A DNA stretch of 64,000 nucleotides from assembly GCA_029204045.2 (NCBI GenBank), contig CM055064.1, positions 9,126,323 to 9,190,322 of the forward strand. Direction: 5' to 3'. Every line of letters begins with the position of its first letter. Position 1 is the first letter of the stretch. A program made the position numbers and the translations under genes. This DNA comes from Tillandsia leiboldiana. Lineage: Eukaryota; Streptophyta; Magnoliopsida; Poales; Bromeliaceae. Shown in pieces: positions 35,994 to 47,000 of the stretch. Below the pieces are notes generated by a model. The model did not search any database, was not told the origin of the DNA, and was given only the letters and a program-made list of their open reading frames with translations.

Positions 35994-36197
35994 AAAACGG
36001 CTTTTACCAAGGAGATCATGACTAACATCCACAGAATGTAATGACACAAATGACTAACAAAGTTGATAACCAAAGTATAGGTGTGTCACGTACGAGCGTG
36101 AGCGCGGGGAATTAAGGGATAGAGTCCCAGGGTTAGTAGGTCAAGGTGCTAGACCGATTGAACTATGATTAATGGTTTTCTTTGCTCACAGTGGAGA

Positions 36198-37530
36198 ATG
36201 GCTCGTACAAGATCGTCGATGGAAAATGCAGGAGCCGATGATGCGGCTCCAGCAACTGCGGAGAATGAAGTAATCCGACAGCAGTTACGTGAGATGGCCG
36301 GACAACTGTCAGCCCTCACAGAGCACGTGCGTCAGCTAACGTAGCAGCAACAGGCCGTGCTTGGGGAGAGCACCCGGGGCCCGTCACCGGAAGCAAGCGC
36401 GCCCGCGGCGGGACCATCTGGAACGCATGACGAGACGACGGCCGCTCCTCCCCAAACGGCGACCACCGGAGTGTCGACGGATCAACCGGCCGTGCCATCG
36501 GCCGTACCCAGCCCATCGGCCTCAGGACCCGTGACGGGCGAAGCCTCCACCCAACGGACGGAATGTGACAGGGTGAGAGCGAACCTGTCCGAGTTCAAGA
36601 AACACGACCCACCCGTATTCGAGGGTGAGACGACCGATCCCTGGGTCGTGGAGAAGTGGGTGGATACAATGGAAAAGCTATTTGAGGATTTAATGATGGA
36701 GGAACATGAAAGAGTTCCCCTGGCGGTTCATTGTCTTGAGGGAAATGCCCGGATATGGTGGAAAACAGTACGCCCGGATTCCACGAAGGGCGACACCATG
36801 CCGACATGGACCGAGTTCAGGGAAAGGCTGTTCGGAGCGTTCTTCTCCAACAGTGTGAAATAGCAAATGGAAGACGATCTGAAGCATATTCGGCAGGGGA
36901 GCAGATCCTTCATGGAATATCAAAGAGAGTTTGTGAGGTTGGCAAACTGCGTCCCCTTCGTCATAAGGGACGAAGCTCATAAAGCCCGCCTCTTCGTCGA
37001 CGGATTACGAAGCAACATCTTCGAGGTGGTGCAAGCAGCGGACCTTCACACCTTTCAGAGGGTGGTGGATAGGGCTACCATTGTGGAGCGCGGCTTCGCA
37101 GTGACGCGCGCTCGGCGAGAGGGCACGGATTTCAACAAAGATAAGAAGCGTCCGCAATCTTTCACAGGAGGGGGACCACCCAGCGGGAGTCGGCCCCCTA
37201 AACACCCAAAGTCGCACCACGGGGCCAGGAGCACACCGGCAGGCGGTCAAAGACCAGGGGACAGACCCTGTGTTATCTGCAATGGAGCCCACAAAGTTAC
37301 TGAGTGCGCAAAGAGGCACGACCACTGCTTCCGTTGTGGCAAGCAGGGCCACTTCCGTCATAACTGCCCCACAAACCCGGGACCAGCCTCGTCCACGGCC
37401 TCCGCCCCACCGCCGCAACAGTCAGGGAGGGGAAGGATTCCCTCGGGACCCGTGGCGCGCCCTCCGCCCACCCGACAAGAGGGGGAGACGCGTCCGCAAT
37501 CAGGAGGGAGGATCTACTCGATGACCCACC
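36198..37530 (+). pseudogene. gag: Element E gag
   Basis: Start at 36198 is the first good ATG after the primer-binding site and matches the start of gag in D. The N-terminal coiled-coil-like segment is followed by a Pro/Thr/Ser linker and a capsid region (36570-37110) of Retrotrans_gag type with its conserved ARIWW motif, then a CX2C..H..C cluster and a CX2CX4HX4C zinc knuckle at about 37326-37367. TAG codons at 36342 and 36861 interrupt it; D has Gln codons at both corresponding places. No frameshift is seen. Apart from the two stops the capsid looks complete. Confidence 0.88.
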
Positions 37531-40500
37531 AAAGGGCAGACCCACCGGAGGATGTCATGGCAGGTACTACTCTAATCTCTGACTCTCGAGCTAGAACACT
37601 ATTCGACACTGGGGCATCGCACTCCTTTGTATCTAGTACTTTTGCCTATACACATGACATGGAAATGAAACCCCTATGTCATTCCCTCACCGTCCGAACT
37701 CCTGGGGGGCCTATTGAGGCCGTCAACTATGTGCCTTCCTGCCCAATAAGGTTGGGAAGGTTAGATTGCCCCGGAGACCTGGTGGTCATTCCACTGGAGG
37801 AATTCGACGTAGTACTGGGAATGGGATGGCTTACCAACTACCAGACGGAGATTTACTGCGACAAACGACAAGTGCGTCTGCGGGAACCGAGATTTCCGAA
37901 AAACGTATACCTCGCGTGTAAGAGTATCTTCTTTTCGGCCGTCATCACCGCAACCCGGGCAAGGAGAATGATGGAGAGTGGATGCGTGGCGTACTTACCC
38001 TCGGTGGATCTGGCGACCCGACCCACCTCCTCACTTTCCGACATTGCGGTGGTAAGGGACTTCCCGGATGTTTTTCCGTCCGAACTTCCGGGGATGCCAC
38101 CCGGACACGTGGACGACCTCTCTAAAGAGCTAATCCTGGTGTTGAAATCCCTCGCGAGGGTGCCATACAGAATGGCCTTCGTCGAACTAAAGGGACTGGA
38201 GGCACAACTTGAGGACCTCCTGGACAAGGGGTTCATCCGACCAAGTGTGGCACCCGGAGGAGCACCCTAAGGGATCAAAACTGTATGCCGAACTCAAAAG
38301 TGTGAGTTTTGGCTACGAGAGGTCGACTTTCTTAGACATATTGTCTCAGCCACGGGAATTGCGGTGGATCCAAGGAAGATAGAATCAGTGACCGACCGGG
38401 CTCGCCCGACCACGGTGACAGAAATCCGAAGCTTCCTCGGGCTAGCAGGATACTACCGACGCTTCGTGGAAGGCTTTTCAAAGATAGCCACTCCCCTTAC
38501 TCGACTAACCCGGAAAGGGGAGAAGTTCGTCTGGGCGGATCAGTGCCAGAAGAGCTTCGAGGAGCTTAAGGACAGACTCACGCGGGCACCGGTACTCACG
38601 TTGCCACAGCCCGGTGAGGATTACGAGATCTACTGCGACGCGTCCCGAAGTGGACTGGGAAGTGTGTTGATGCAACAAGGGAAAGTCATCGCATACGCGT
38701 CAAGACAGCTCAAGGATTATGAGCGGAACTATCCTACACACGACTTGGAGCTCGCGGCAGTCATGTTTGCGTTGAAGCTCTGGAGGCACTACCTCTACGG
38801 GGCACACTGTAAGGTGTACTCCGACCACCAGAGCCTCAAATATTTGTTTATGCAAAAGGAGTTAAACTTGCGGCAACGGAGGTGGCTGGAACTACTGAAG
38901 GATTACGATTTGTCCATCCATTACCACCCCGGAAAAGCAAATGTGGTAGCCGATGCCTTGAGCCGGAAGGGGCAGGCAGGGGAGACGACACTGTGCACCC
39001 TTACCCAACAGGATCGGCTAATTGCACAATTCTCGCAACTGAGACTGGAGGTGGTGCCAGCAGGAGCAGTTGCGAAATTTACGTCCTTGGAAATCAAGCC
39101 TACGCTGATAGGGAGGATCGCAGAAGGCCAAGCGACAGACCCACAATTACAGCAAGTGCGGGACAGGTTATCCTCGGAACCAGGTGGGGATTTAGTGATC
39201 GGCGTCGACGACGTGTTGAGGTTCCGGGGACGAGTCTGCGTACCTGACGTGCCGGAACTAAGGAGAGAAATTCTGGCGGAAGCGCATAACGCCCCCTACA
39301 CTGCGCATCCTGGAGGTACAAAAATGTACCGAGACCTAAGGCAGACCTTTTGGTCGCCTAAATTAAAGAACGATGTGGCGCAGTTCGTGGCGCGATGTTT
39401 GGTGTGCCAACAGGTGAAGGCAGAACACCAACGACCAGCGGGAAAACTACAACCATTTCCCATACCGGAGTGGAAATGCGAACGGATCACCATGGATTTT
39501 GTGACCGGTTTTCCACGATCGCAACAAGGACACGACGCGATATGGGTCATCGTGGACCATCTGACAAAATCGGCCCACTTCATACCGATTCACACGACGT
39601 GGACTAGGGACCGGCTGGCGCAGACCTATATCGACGAGGTGGTGAGGTTGCATGGAGTACCGTCATCCATAACCTCGGACAGGGACACACGTTTCGTGTC
39701 AAACTTCTGGCGGAGTCTGCAGCAGGCATTAGGGACCAAGCTGCAGTTTAGCACGGCATTTCACCCGTAGACGGACGGCCAATCAGAACGGGTGATACAA
39801 ATTCTCGAAGATATGCTTCGAGCTTGTGTGCTAGGCCTGGGGGAGGGGTGGTCGCGCTACCTACCCCTCGTGGAGTTTGCTTACAATAATAGCTATCAGG
39901 CTAGTATTCAGATGGCACCGTACGAAGCCTTGTACGGACGCCGGTGTCGATCGCCCATTTGCTGGGACGATCTGGGAGAACGGAAACTCTTGGCACCAGA
40001 CCTTGTGGAGGAAACGGAAGCGAAGGTGCGCCTTATCAGGTAGCGGTTGTTGACCGCCCAGAGCCGGCAGAAAAGTTACGCGGACCAGAGGCGACGGTAG
40101 TTGGAATTTGCGGTAGGGGATCATGTGTTGCTACGCGTGTCACCGTCTAAGGGGACGAGATGGTTTGGCATAAGAGGGAAGTTAAGCCCACGGTATGTGG
40201 GACCATTCTAAATCTTGGAGCGCGTGGGGCCAGTGGCGTAGCGGTTGGCCTTACCGCCAAATCTTGAACGGGTGCATAACGTTTTCCACGTTTCGATGCT
40301 CCGGAAGTACTTATCTGACCCGTCGCACGTCCTCGACGCCTCGGTCGTTGAACTGCGGGAGGACTTGAGCTTCAAAGAGACGCCGATGCAGATCTTGGCA
40401 AAAGAAGAAAAGAACCTTCGAAACCAGACGATCCCCTACGTAAAGGTGCAATGGAGTAACCACGAGGAACGCGAGGCGACGTGGGAACTTGAAACAAAAA

Positions 40501-40538
40501 TGAGAGAGTGTTACCCCGAGTTATTTTGCGAGGAGTGA
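37531..40538 (+). pseudogene. pol: Element E pol: protease, RT stub, RNase H, integrase, chromodomain-like tail
   Basis: Same frame as gag throughout. The protease active site DTGASH is near 37604. Reverse transcriptase begins normally but stops at a GGAP motif at 38267; after a TAA the frame resumes at the segment just after the palm domain, so about 130 residues with the YIDD-type box are absent. RNase H (38500-38960) has its CDAS motif; integrase shows the zinc-binding H..H..C..C region (39285-39420) and catalytic Asp 39495, Asp 39678 and Glu 39786 with D35E spacing. The tail from about 40400 is chromodomain-like (VQWSNHEEREATWE). Stops at 38268, 39768, 40041, 40098, 40209 and 40239; no net frameshift. 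Confidence 0.9.
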
Positions 40539-40542
40539 GATT

Positions 40543-40562
40543 AAGTTTCGAGGATGAAACTT
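40543..40562 (+). other. Inverted repeat upstream of the 3' LTR of E
   Basis: AAGTTTCG and TGAAACTT around AGGA (one mismatch), followed by the purine-rich AAGAGGTAAGTGG adjacent to the LTR. Confidence 0.7.
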
Positions 40563-40580
40563 CTTTTAAGAGGTAAGTGG

Positions 40581-43500
40581 TGTAATATCATAGATTTTGT
40601 AACACTTAATACCTCCTGCTAATAAAGTTTCCGTTTAATGTAATTAACGTAACGGGTTTACTTAAGTCGTTAATTTGGAGGAGCGGGTATTTTTCTGCGA
40701 TAGAGCTCGGAAAACGAAGAATGGCGGTGCGATCGGATCCGGATTCCGACTTACGGAACTCCCGGAAAGGGGTAGAAAGTGATCGCAATGGCCAGGGGTG
40801 CATCGAAATCCGCATAAGTGATTTGGCACGCTTTCTGAGGAAAAAGATAGAATTATCTTTAAGGAATTATCCTGAAGGATCTAAAATGAAGAATTAATTA
40901 ATTAGAGAATTAATTAATTGGGGAATTAATTAATTAAGGAATTAATTAAATGGGAATTTTAAAATACCCAAAGTGGTTATTGTCATACGAAAAGATATTT
41001 CGTTATCTTCTCCCGAAAGAGAGAGAGAGGAAAAGAAAAAGAAAGATGAAACCCTAACCGGAGGAAACAAAAAGAAAGGCGAAACCCTAATCGGAAGAGA
41101 ACGGTGGAGAAGAAGGTGAAAGCTAAAGGATCCAAACCCTCCCGACGAACGCGCCAAAACCGGGAGCGAGAACGGATAGCCGTATCCTACGATTAGAGGT
41201 AAACTAATTTTATTTTGGTATAGTTTCGCTCGGTTTTTGGGTATTGGTCTTTCATGAAGTTTAGGAGTAGCCGGTTGCTACCCAACGTGTCGCGCCGCGA
41301 AGCCCTAAGGCGTCGCCGCACGACCGTAATGCGCACCGCGCGGCGACGGTGCCCGCGCGGCCGCGGCTAGAGCCGCGCGGTATCAAGCTCCCCGCGTGGC
41401 CGCGGCTAGGGTAAACGCCGCGCGGGGCCGGTGCCCGTGCGGCCGCGGCAAAAGCCGCGCGGGGCCGGTGCCCGTGCGGCCGTGGCGCGTGCCGCGCGGG
41501 CGGGTGCCGCGCGGCGGCGGTGCATGCCGCGCGGGGCCTTGCCCGCGCGGCTACAGCTTGTGCCGCGCGGGCGGATGCCCGCGCGGCGGCGGCGGCACAT
41601 GCCGCGCGGGCGGGTGCCCACGCGGCGGCGGCGGCACATGCCGCGCGGGCGGGTGCCCGCGCGGCGGCGGCATTTCATGCCCCGCAGGGCCTTGCCCGCG
41701 CGGCTGCAGCACATGCCGCGCGGGCGGGTGCCCGCGTGGCGGCGACGTTGCATGCCGCGCGGGGCCTTGCCCGCTCGGCTGCAGCTTGTGCCGCGTGGGC
41801 GGGTGCCCACGCGGCGCCGGCTGTGGCGGTGCATGCCGCGCGGGGCCCTGCCCGCGCGGCTGCAGTTTGTGCAGCAGCATGGGCGGGTGCCCACGCTACG
41901 GTGACAGCACGTGCCGCGCGGGGCCATGCCTGCGCGGCCACGGCTAATGCCGCGCAGGCGGGCGCCCGTGCCGTTGCGGCGCGCGGGGTTGGTGCCCGCG
42001 CGGCCGCGGCGATTACCGCGCGGGGCCGGCGCTCGCACGGCCGCGGTTTGCGCCGTGCGGGGCTGAGGTCCGCACGGCGGCGGATGAAACCGCGCGGGGT
42101 TGGTACCCGCGCGGCCGCGGCGTGCGTCGCGCGGAGCTACGGCCCGCGCGTTAACGATAAATGCCGCGCGGGGCCAGTGCCCGCGCGGCCGTACGACAGG
42201 CAACTCCGCGGGGGGCGGCCGCGTCGCTCTACGCGCGCGGGCGCCACCACCGGGTCAAGTGTCCTTCGTGTTGTTTAGTTGTTTGGGCTCAGTTTATCCA
42301 CTACTATATTGTTGATCTGACCATGGCTCATTTGGGGACTACTTCTAGTTTCGGGCGTCAACAGAGAGCAAGGTTCAGTCTCCGGAATACGCGTTTCGCA
42401 TAATCGAGGTGGGTAGGTGTTGGTTATTACCGGTGTGGTGTCGTTTCCGGATACTCGTTTTGATAAAGTAGATATGTTTAAAGTTTGATTAACCCCATAG
42501 CATGTGAATCCCTCTTATGATGTCAATCAAAGCGGCTGCGGTCGCAGGTGCGGTATATTATTCTGATTAAAGCGGCTGAAGTCGCACGGCAATAAATACA
42601 CTACTATTGCTTACACGCACACCGACAGTTTGGCCACTATAGAGGCTGTATTTTTCCGAAAAGATGGTAAGTCATTTACCCGTGTACCCCACAAGGTGAG
42701 GTTAGTGGGGGCCCCTCAAGGGGAGGCGGCTGCTACTTGGGCAGTCGAGGGGTTGGAGGCACCAAGAAGATGAGTACGGTATTGGGGTTGGGGCCCAAAT
42801 TATTCTGAATACTGGGGTAGGTGCCCAGCGGGACTTTCAACAGGGATTTAGCGTTACATGAGGGGGAGGGGGAAAGTAAATGCTCCGGTGATTCGGTGTG
42901 TTCGTTCTGTCATTGCGTTTACTTACATGTTTCTACTTTATCAGTCACTGACAACCCACTCTGTGACAGGTTCGAGTAGGGGTGGAACCCGGGACGACGG
43001 TGAGGCATCTGTCAGAGGACATTAGCCGAAAGGGCTAGTAAAACGATACGTTACTTTCTTTGCTTTTGGTTATTTAGTTATACTATGGTTAGTTTAGTTG
43101 TGATTCCTTTACTGTGGTTTCTGATGGATGTTGGGATGAGGTTTATCTTGTATTTAACTGTGAATGTTAGGATGTGTAATTGCGGCTTGGTTTCAAATAC
43201 AAACCAGTTTCAAAAGCATTTTCAAAGCAAGTGCCGTGTGAGCACCGATTTCAAAACCCGTGGATTTATCCTTTGAAGTTAATGGCCGCGCAAAGAGTTT
43301 GCGAAAACGTTTTAGAACGCTGGGTGTCGAGTGGGCACCGATTTTCAAAACCCATGGGTTTATGCTATAGTCTTATAGAATAGCGGTGATGATGTGAAAT
43401 AATATGTTCTCTCCTCTTTGCCCGTCATGGTTGGAATGGTTAAAGTATTCGACTTGTTGGCAACGCCGTGCATATACAAAGGAGACTCCGCCCGTTTGGG

Positions 43501-43617
43501 GAGTGAATTTGTATATGTGGCGGGTCTGATACGCGCCGGAGGCAAGGTTCGGTAAAAGATTTAGAGAAAAAAAAATGGGTACGTTTTCCGCAATGTTAGA
43601 ACCTCCGGGGCGTGACA
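40581..43617 (+). repeat. 3' LTR of E, with GC-rich array
   Basis: 3037 bp. The GC-rich array (about 41290-42250) differs in unit number and order from that in the 5' LTR, while the sequence outside it is much better conserved. Confidence 0.93.
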
Positions 43618-43622
43618 CTTAG

Positions 43623-44218
43623 TTCTTACGTTTTCTTTTTGAACTGTTAACTCTTCCTTTATTTTGTAATTTTGGCTTGATTTAGTGACAAAAAGGGGGA
43701 GAGAGAACAATGGTTAACAATGGATAATGGTTTGTTTGAACTTTGGAGGTAAGTACAACTCAACTTTTGGTTTTGTATTGTGTTTGAATGCATGCCTCGA
43801 CTAACTATTCGACTAACTATTTGGGCATGTAATATAACTAACAAGTTGTTGTTGACTAACAAGCTTATGACATTTGAATGTTAATGCTTAGAAGATATGT
43901 CTATTTCTGATTGGTATCTTAATACTTATCTGAGTTTATGAATGTCATGGTGAGTATAAACTCTATCTCTCTGTTTGGTTTTTGAATGCTAAATATTCTT
44001 GAGGTATCTAACGATTTTGTTTTTGTCAAGAATTATTTCTTTTGCAGAGAGTACAGATGTCTAAGTCTAGAGTCTGTTTTAGGAGTTTATCTCGTGTATT
44101 CATTTTTATTTGGATCTCAAAAGTAAATTTTTGTTGTATGGTGATAGCAACAAAAATATCTTTTTGAATTTTCTTGAGTGGATCTATGTTTTGTCACGAA
44201 ACCGCCAAAAGGGGAGAT
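43623..44218 (+). other. 3' untranslated region of A and purine tracts
   Basis: Homologous to 30840-31496 of B. A purine signal AAAAAGGGGGAGAG lies at about 43690 and the terminal tract AAAAGGGGAGA at about 44207, directly before the 3' LTR. No gene is visible. Confidence 0.8.
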
Positions 44219-45518
44219 TGTTAAGGATTTTATCTTGCCGTATTTCGTGAAATGGTTAAGTCTTGAAGATTGAAGATGAAAAAGCTTGGATCATATACCT
44301 CAATCTCAAGTAAGAAGAATTCAAAAGGATCAGGTACGTTTAACTAAATAAGTTTGGTGATCCGAATACTTCTTATAGTGTAGAAACACTTGGATGGATT
44401 CTTAATCGCATAAAAATAAAAAACTGGACATGTTATATGTTCAGGATCCGGATCAGGGTACTACAGTCCGGACCCCGAACATAGGGTAGTTCATGCGCAA
44501 ATCCAGTCCGGAACACATCTTGTTCAGTCCGGACCCCGAACGTGGATATTGCAGAAACTGTATGAACAGTCCGGACCGTGGTTCTTCAGTCCGGATCCCG
44601 AACGTGTGTTTTTCTGGAAAAACTCTGTTTAGCGACGACAGTCCGGATCGCATTATGCCAGTCCGGACTGTCGACCCGAAAACTTCCAGATAAGGTTGGT
44701 TTTTGATTCTTATCCACTTCCAATGGTTTTTAACCTATAAGTGAACCCTAATTCTATCTTTTAGGGTAATCCACAATAAGTTTTTTACCTCCGTAAAAGA
44801 ACGAGGAATATAAACGGATGAAAAACTTAGAAGATCCACATAGAGAAGAAAGGAAATAACTAGATTTAATTCTATGTTTCTTCATCTATATTAATTAATT
44901 TGATTCTAGGTTTTCATACTCAGATTTTGAGTAGAATCAAATTAATGAATACTAAGATGGTATTTCCGATCTATCTTTGATCTAAGTATTCGGCGGATCA
45001 TCACCACCAACAAAACAACGATTTTCCCCAAAATCGGCGCGTGGATTCGTGTGGCCTTGTGGATTCAAGGTGCTACCGCTCTCGTGGATTCGGAGCGAGG
45101 TATGTTCGTGGATTCGAGATGTACTACTTGGTGGAGACCGTGGATTCGGTCAGACGTCGTGGACTCGACGTTGGACGCCGTGGATTCGGCATTGGACGCA
45201 AATCGTGGATTCGAGGCGCGTTGCGGAGCGAGCAGAGAAGATCAACTCGGAGCGTATGGAAAAAGGTTGAGTCGTCTGTGAGTGCGTTATATCACCTTTA
45301 TACGTGTTATAATCTTAGTTGATTTCACCGTGTTATCGGTCCCGTGGTTTTTTACTCCTGGTTTTGGAGTTTTCCACGTAAAAATCTTGCGTGTTATTTT
45401 TCATTTCCGCATTGGGTTTTATTACGCAATGATTTTTGAGTGTTTATTGTTTACACCTATTCACCCCCCTCTAGGTATTTTTTTCCCTATTTAGATCCAT
45501 ATTAGACATAACCCAACA
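44219..45518 (+). repeat. 3' LTR of element A
   Basis: 1300 bp, begins TGTTAAGG, ends ACCCAACA. Clearly homologous to the LTRs of B but diverged: seven of eight palindromes are changed (44445-44670), the TATA box reads TATAAGTG (44736) and the GTGGATTCG words persist (45040-45210). The following CAACC (45519-45523) should be one copy of its target duplication; the other lies outside the window. Confidence 0.93.
44445..44670 (+). promoter_or_regulatory. Palindrome array in the LTR of A (CAGTCCGGAC form)
   Basis: Eight sites in the same order as in B: one GATCCGGATC (44445) and seven CAGTCCGGA-type sites (44464, 44504, 44525, 44577, 44597, 44639, 44659). The last, CAGTCCGGACTG, is a perfect 12-base palindrome. 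Confidence 0.7.
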
Positions 45519-45584
45519 CAACCAAGGCCTAGGGTTACTAAGTCCTCAATGACCTACGACCTCGGGTCTAATACCACTCTAATC

Positions 45585-47000
45585 TATCACGCCCCGGCCC
45601 GGGGTTGAAACTGCAACTTGGGCTCGCCAACAGATTCGCCACCCATACGGAAGCCCCGTATAGGCGAAGCATCTAACCTGCAAAGTTAGATCTATAACTA
45701 AATATGTATCAAAGCAGTAAAGAAAAGTAGCTAAAGATAATCAACAACTACACATCTGTCAAATATACAAAATCCAACTCCCAGAATATAAATACAATAA
45801 AAAGTTTCAGACCGTCCAGTACAAATACATCAGTCTACAGGGGTACCACTTTGTCTCTCCAAAATGCGGGGAATGGAACTACTCGGCCACGCCCTTACCT
45901 CGATCAGCAGCCTTCGAACGGGCTGAAGCTAGAACAGATACCTCTGAAATAAAAACACCGCAGCGGGTGTGAGAACTACATCGAATAGTAGTTCTCAGTG
46001 GGTACCGTCTCCAAGACCAACGGTCTGCCCACTAAGTCTACTAGAGGCATAAGATAACAATATGGTAAAGGTGGAAATAAAAGCTGGAAATAACTCTACA
46101 GCTATCATGCTCAAAGGGTGATACAAATGATAAGTATGCATCTACTCGATATGCTCAATCAACCCAATCATCCTGACTGCCGCATAGGGTCCAGTCAAAC
46201 CTGCGCCCACCTACTACCACACATCCGCAAAGAGGACGGGATTTACGTAGGGCGTCCCACGCGAACTACATCGACAAGTCGTGATAGCAAAGTAACAGGC
46301 CCGGCTCCGGAGCGGCACTCGAGGGGAGCGACCCCATCGAGGAAAGTATCCGCGCATCTCTGCCGAGCTCAATATGGCTCCTGCAGGCTATAGTCCAAAT
46401 CTACGATCAATCAGATCAGTAACAACATCGATCCATGACTAACAACATCAGCCAGAAACTCCACGGCTCGGGATTACCGTCTACTCATGGCTCCCTAACG
46501 CTAGTACTGAACTGACCTCAGCTACCAAACTCCACTCGGCACCCAGGCACGAGCGCAACATGCACCCTACACTATCCTGACTACTCGGCCCACTACTCGG
46601 GCGAGGAGAAACATTATGTCCAGGAAAGCTATAATAAAGTGTGTAGGGATGTCTAAATACAACAATTGGCCCAAGTGAGGGTTTTCTACTAGCCTGGTTA
46701 AAATCATGCAACATATGACGGGGTGCTAGTCAAAGTTCCACAATTCTCTCAAAATCATGATACAACAATAATAGCACCTATACTAGCATGCTGAGTCCTA
46801 TCATACTAGAATTAATAGGAAGTCCGCGATTTTGGAGGAAAACAAACCCACCAGGATGCGCGCGTCGGTTCGGAGTCCAAAAGAGACAAAACTGGACGGG
46901 TGCGATCCTCAGGTTCCCACGGTTCCGACGAACCAGAAATTACCAGAAAATTCCTCCCGGTCTCTTAGATACAAACCAAACACCGCAGTAAGCCCAAATC
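45585..47000 (-). repeat. LTR of G, 3' portion
   Basis: This part aligns with 60660-61534 of H, read in the opposite direction, and then continues beyond the place where H is cut. It contains no gene. AAATC at 46996-47000 is the left copy of the duplication caused by F. Confidence 0.85.

Larger units (their letters stand above)
32966..43617 (+). mobile_element. Element E: Ty3/gypsy chromovirus (Tekay/Del-like) with RT core deletion
   Basis: LTRs 32966-35975 (3010 bp) and 40581-43617 (3037 bp), starting TGTAATATC and ending GCGTGACA. Target duplication CTTAG at 32961-32965 and 43618-43622. The interior has gag, protease, a truncated reverse transcriptase, RNase H, integrase and a chromodomain-like tail in that order, which marks Ty3/gypsy. 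It is inserted in the 3' untranslated region of A. The reverse transcriptase lacks its catalytic core, so E cannot move by itself. Confidence 0.95.

Noticed and set aside
36342..36344. Programmed readthrough of TAG in the gag of E
   Set aside because: There are several TAG codons spread over gag and pol together with other stops and a deletion; mutation explains them better than a regulated readthrough site.
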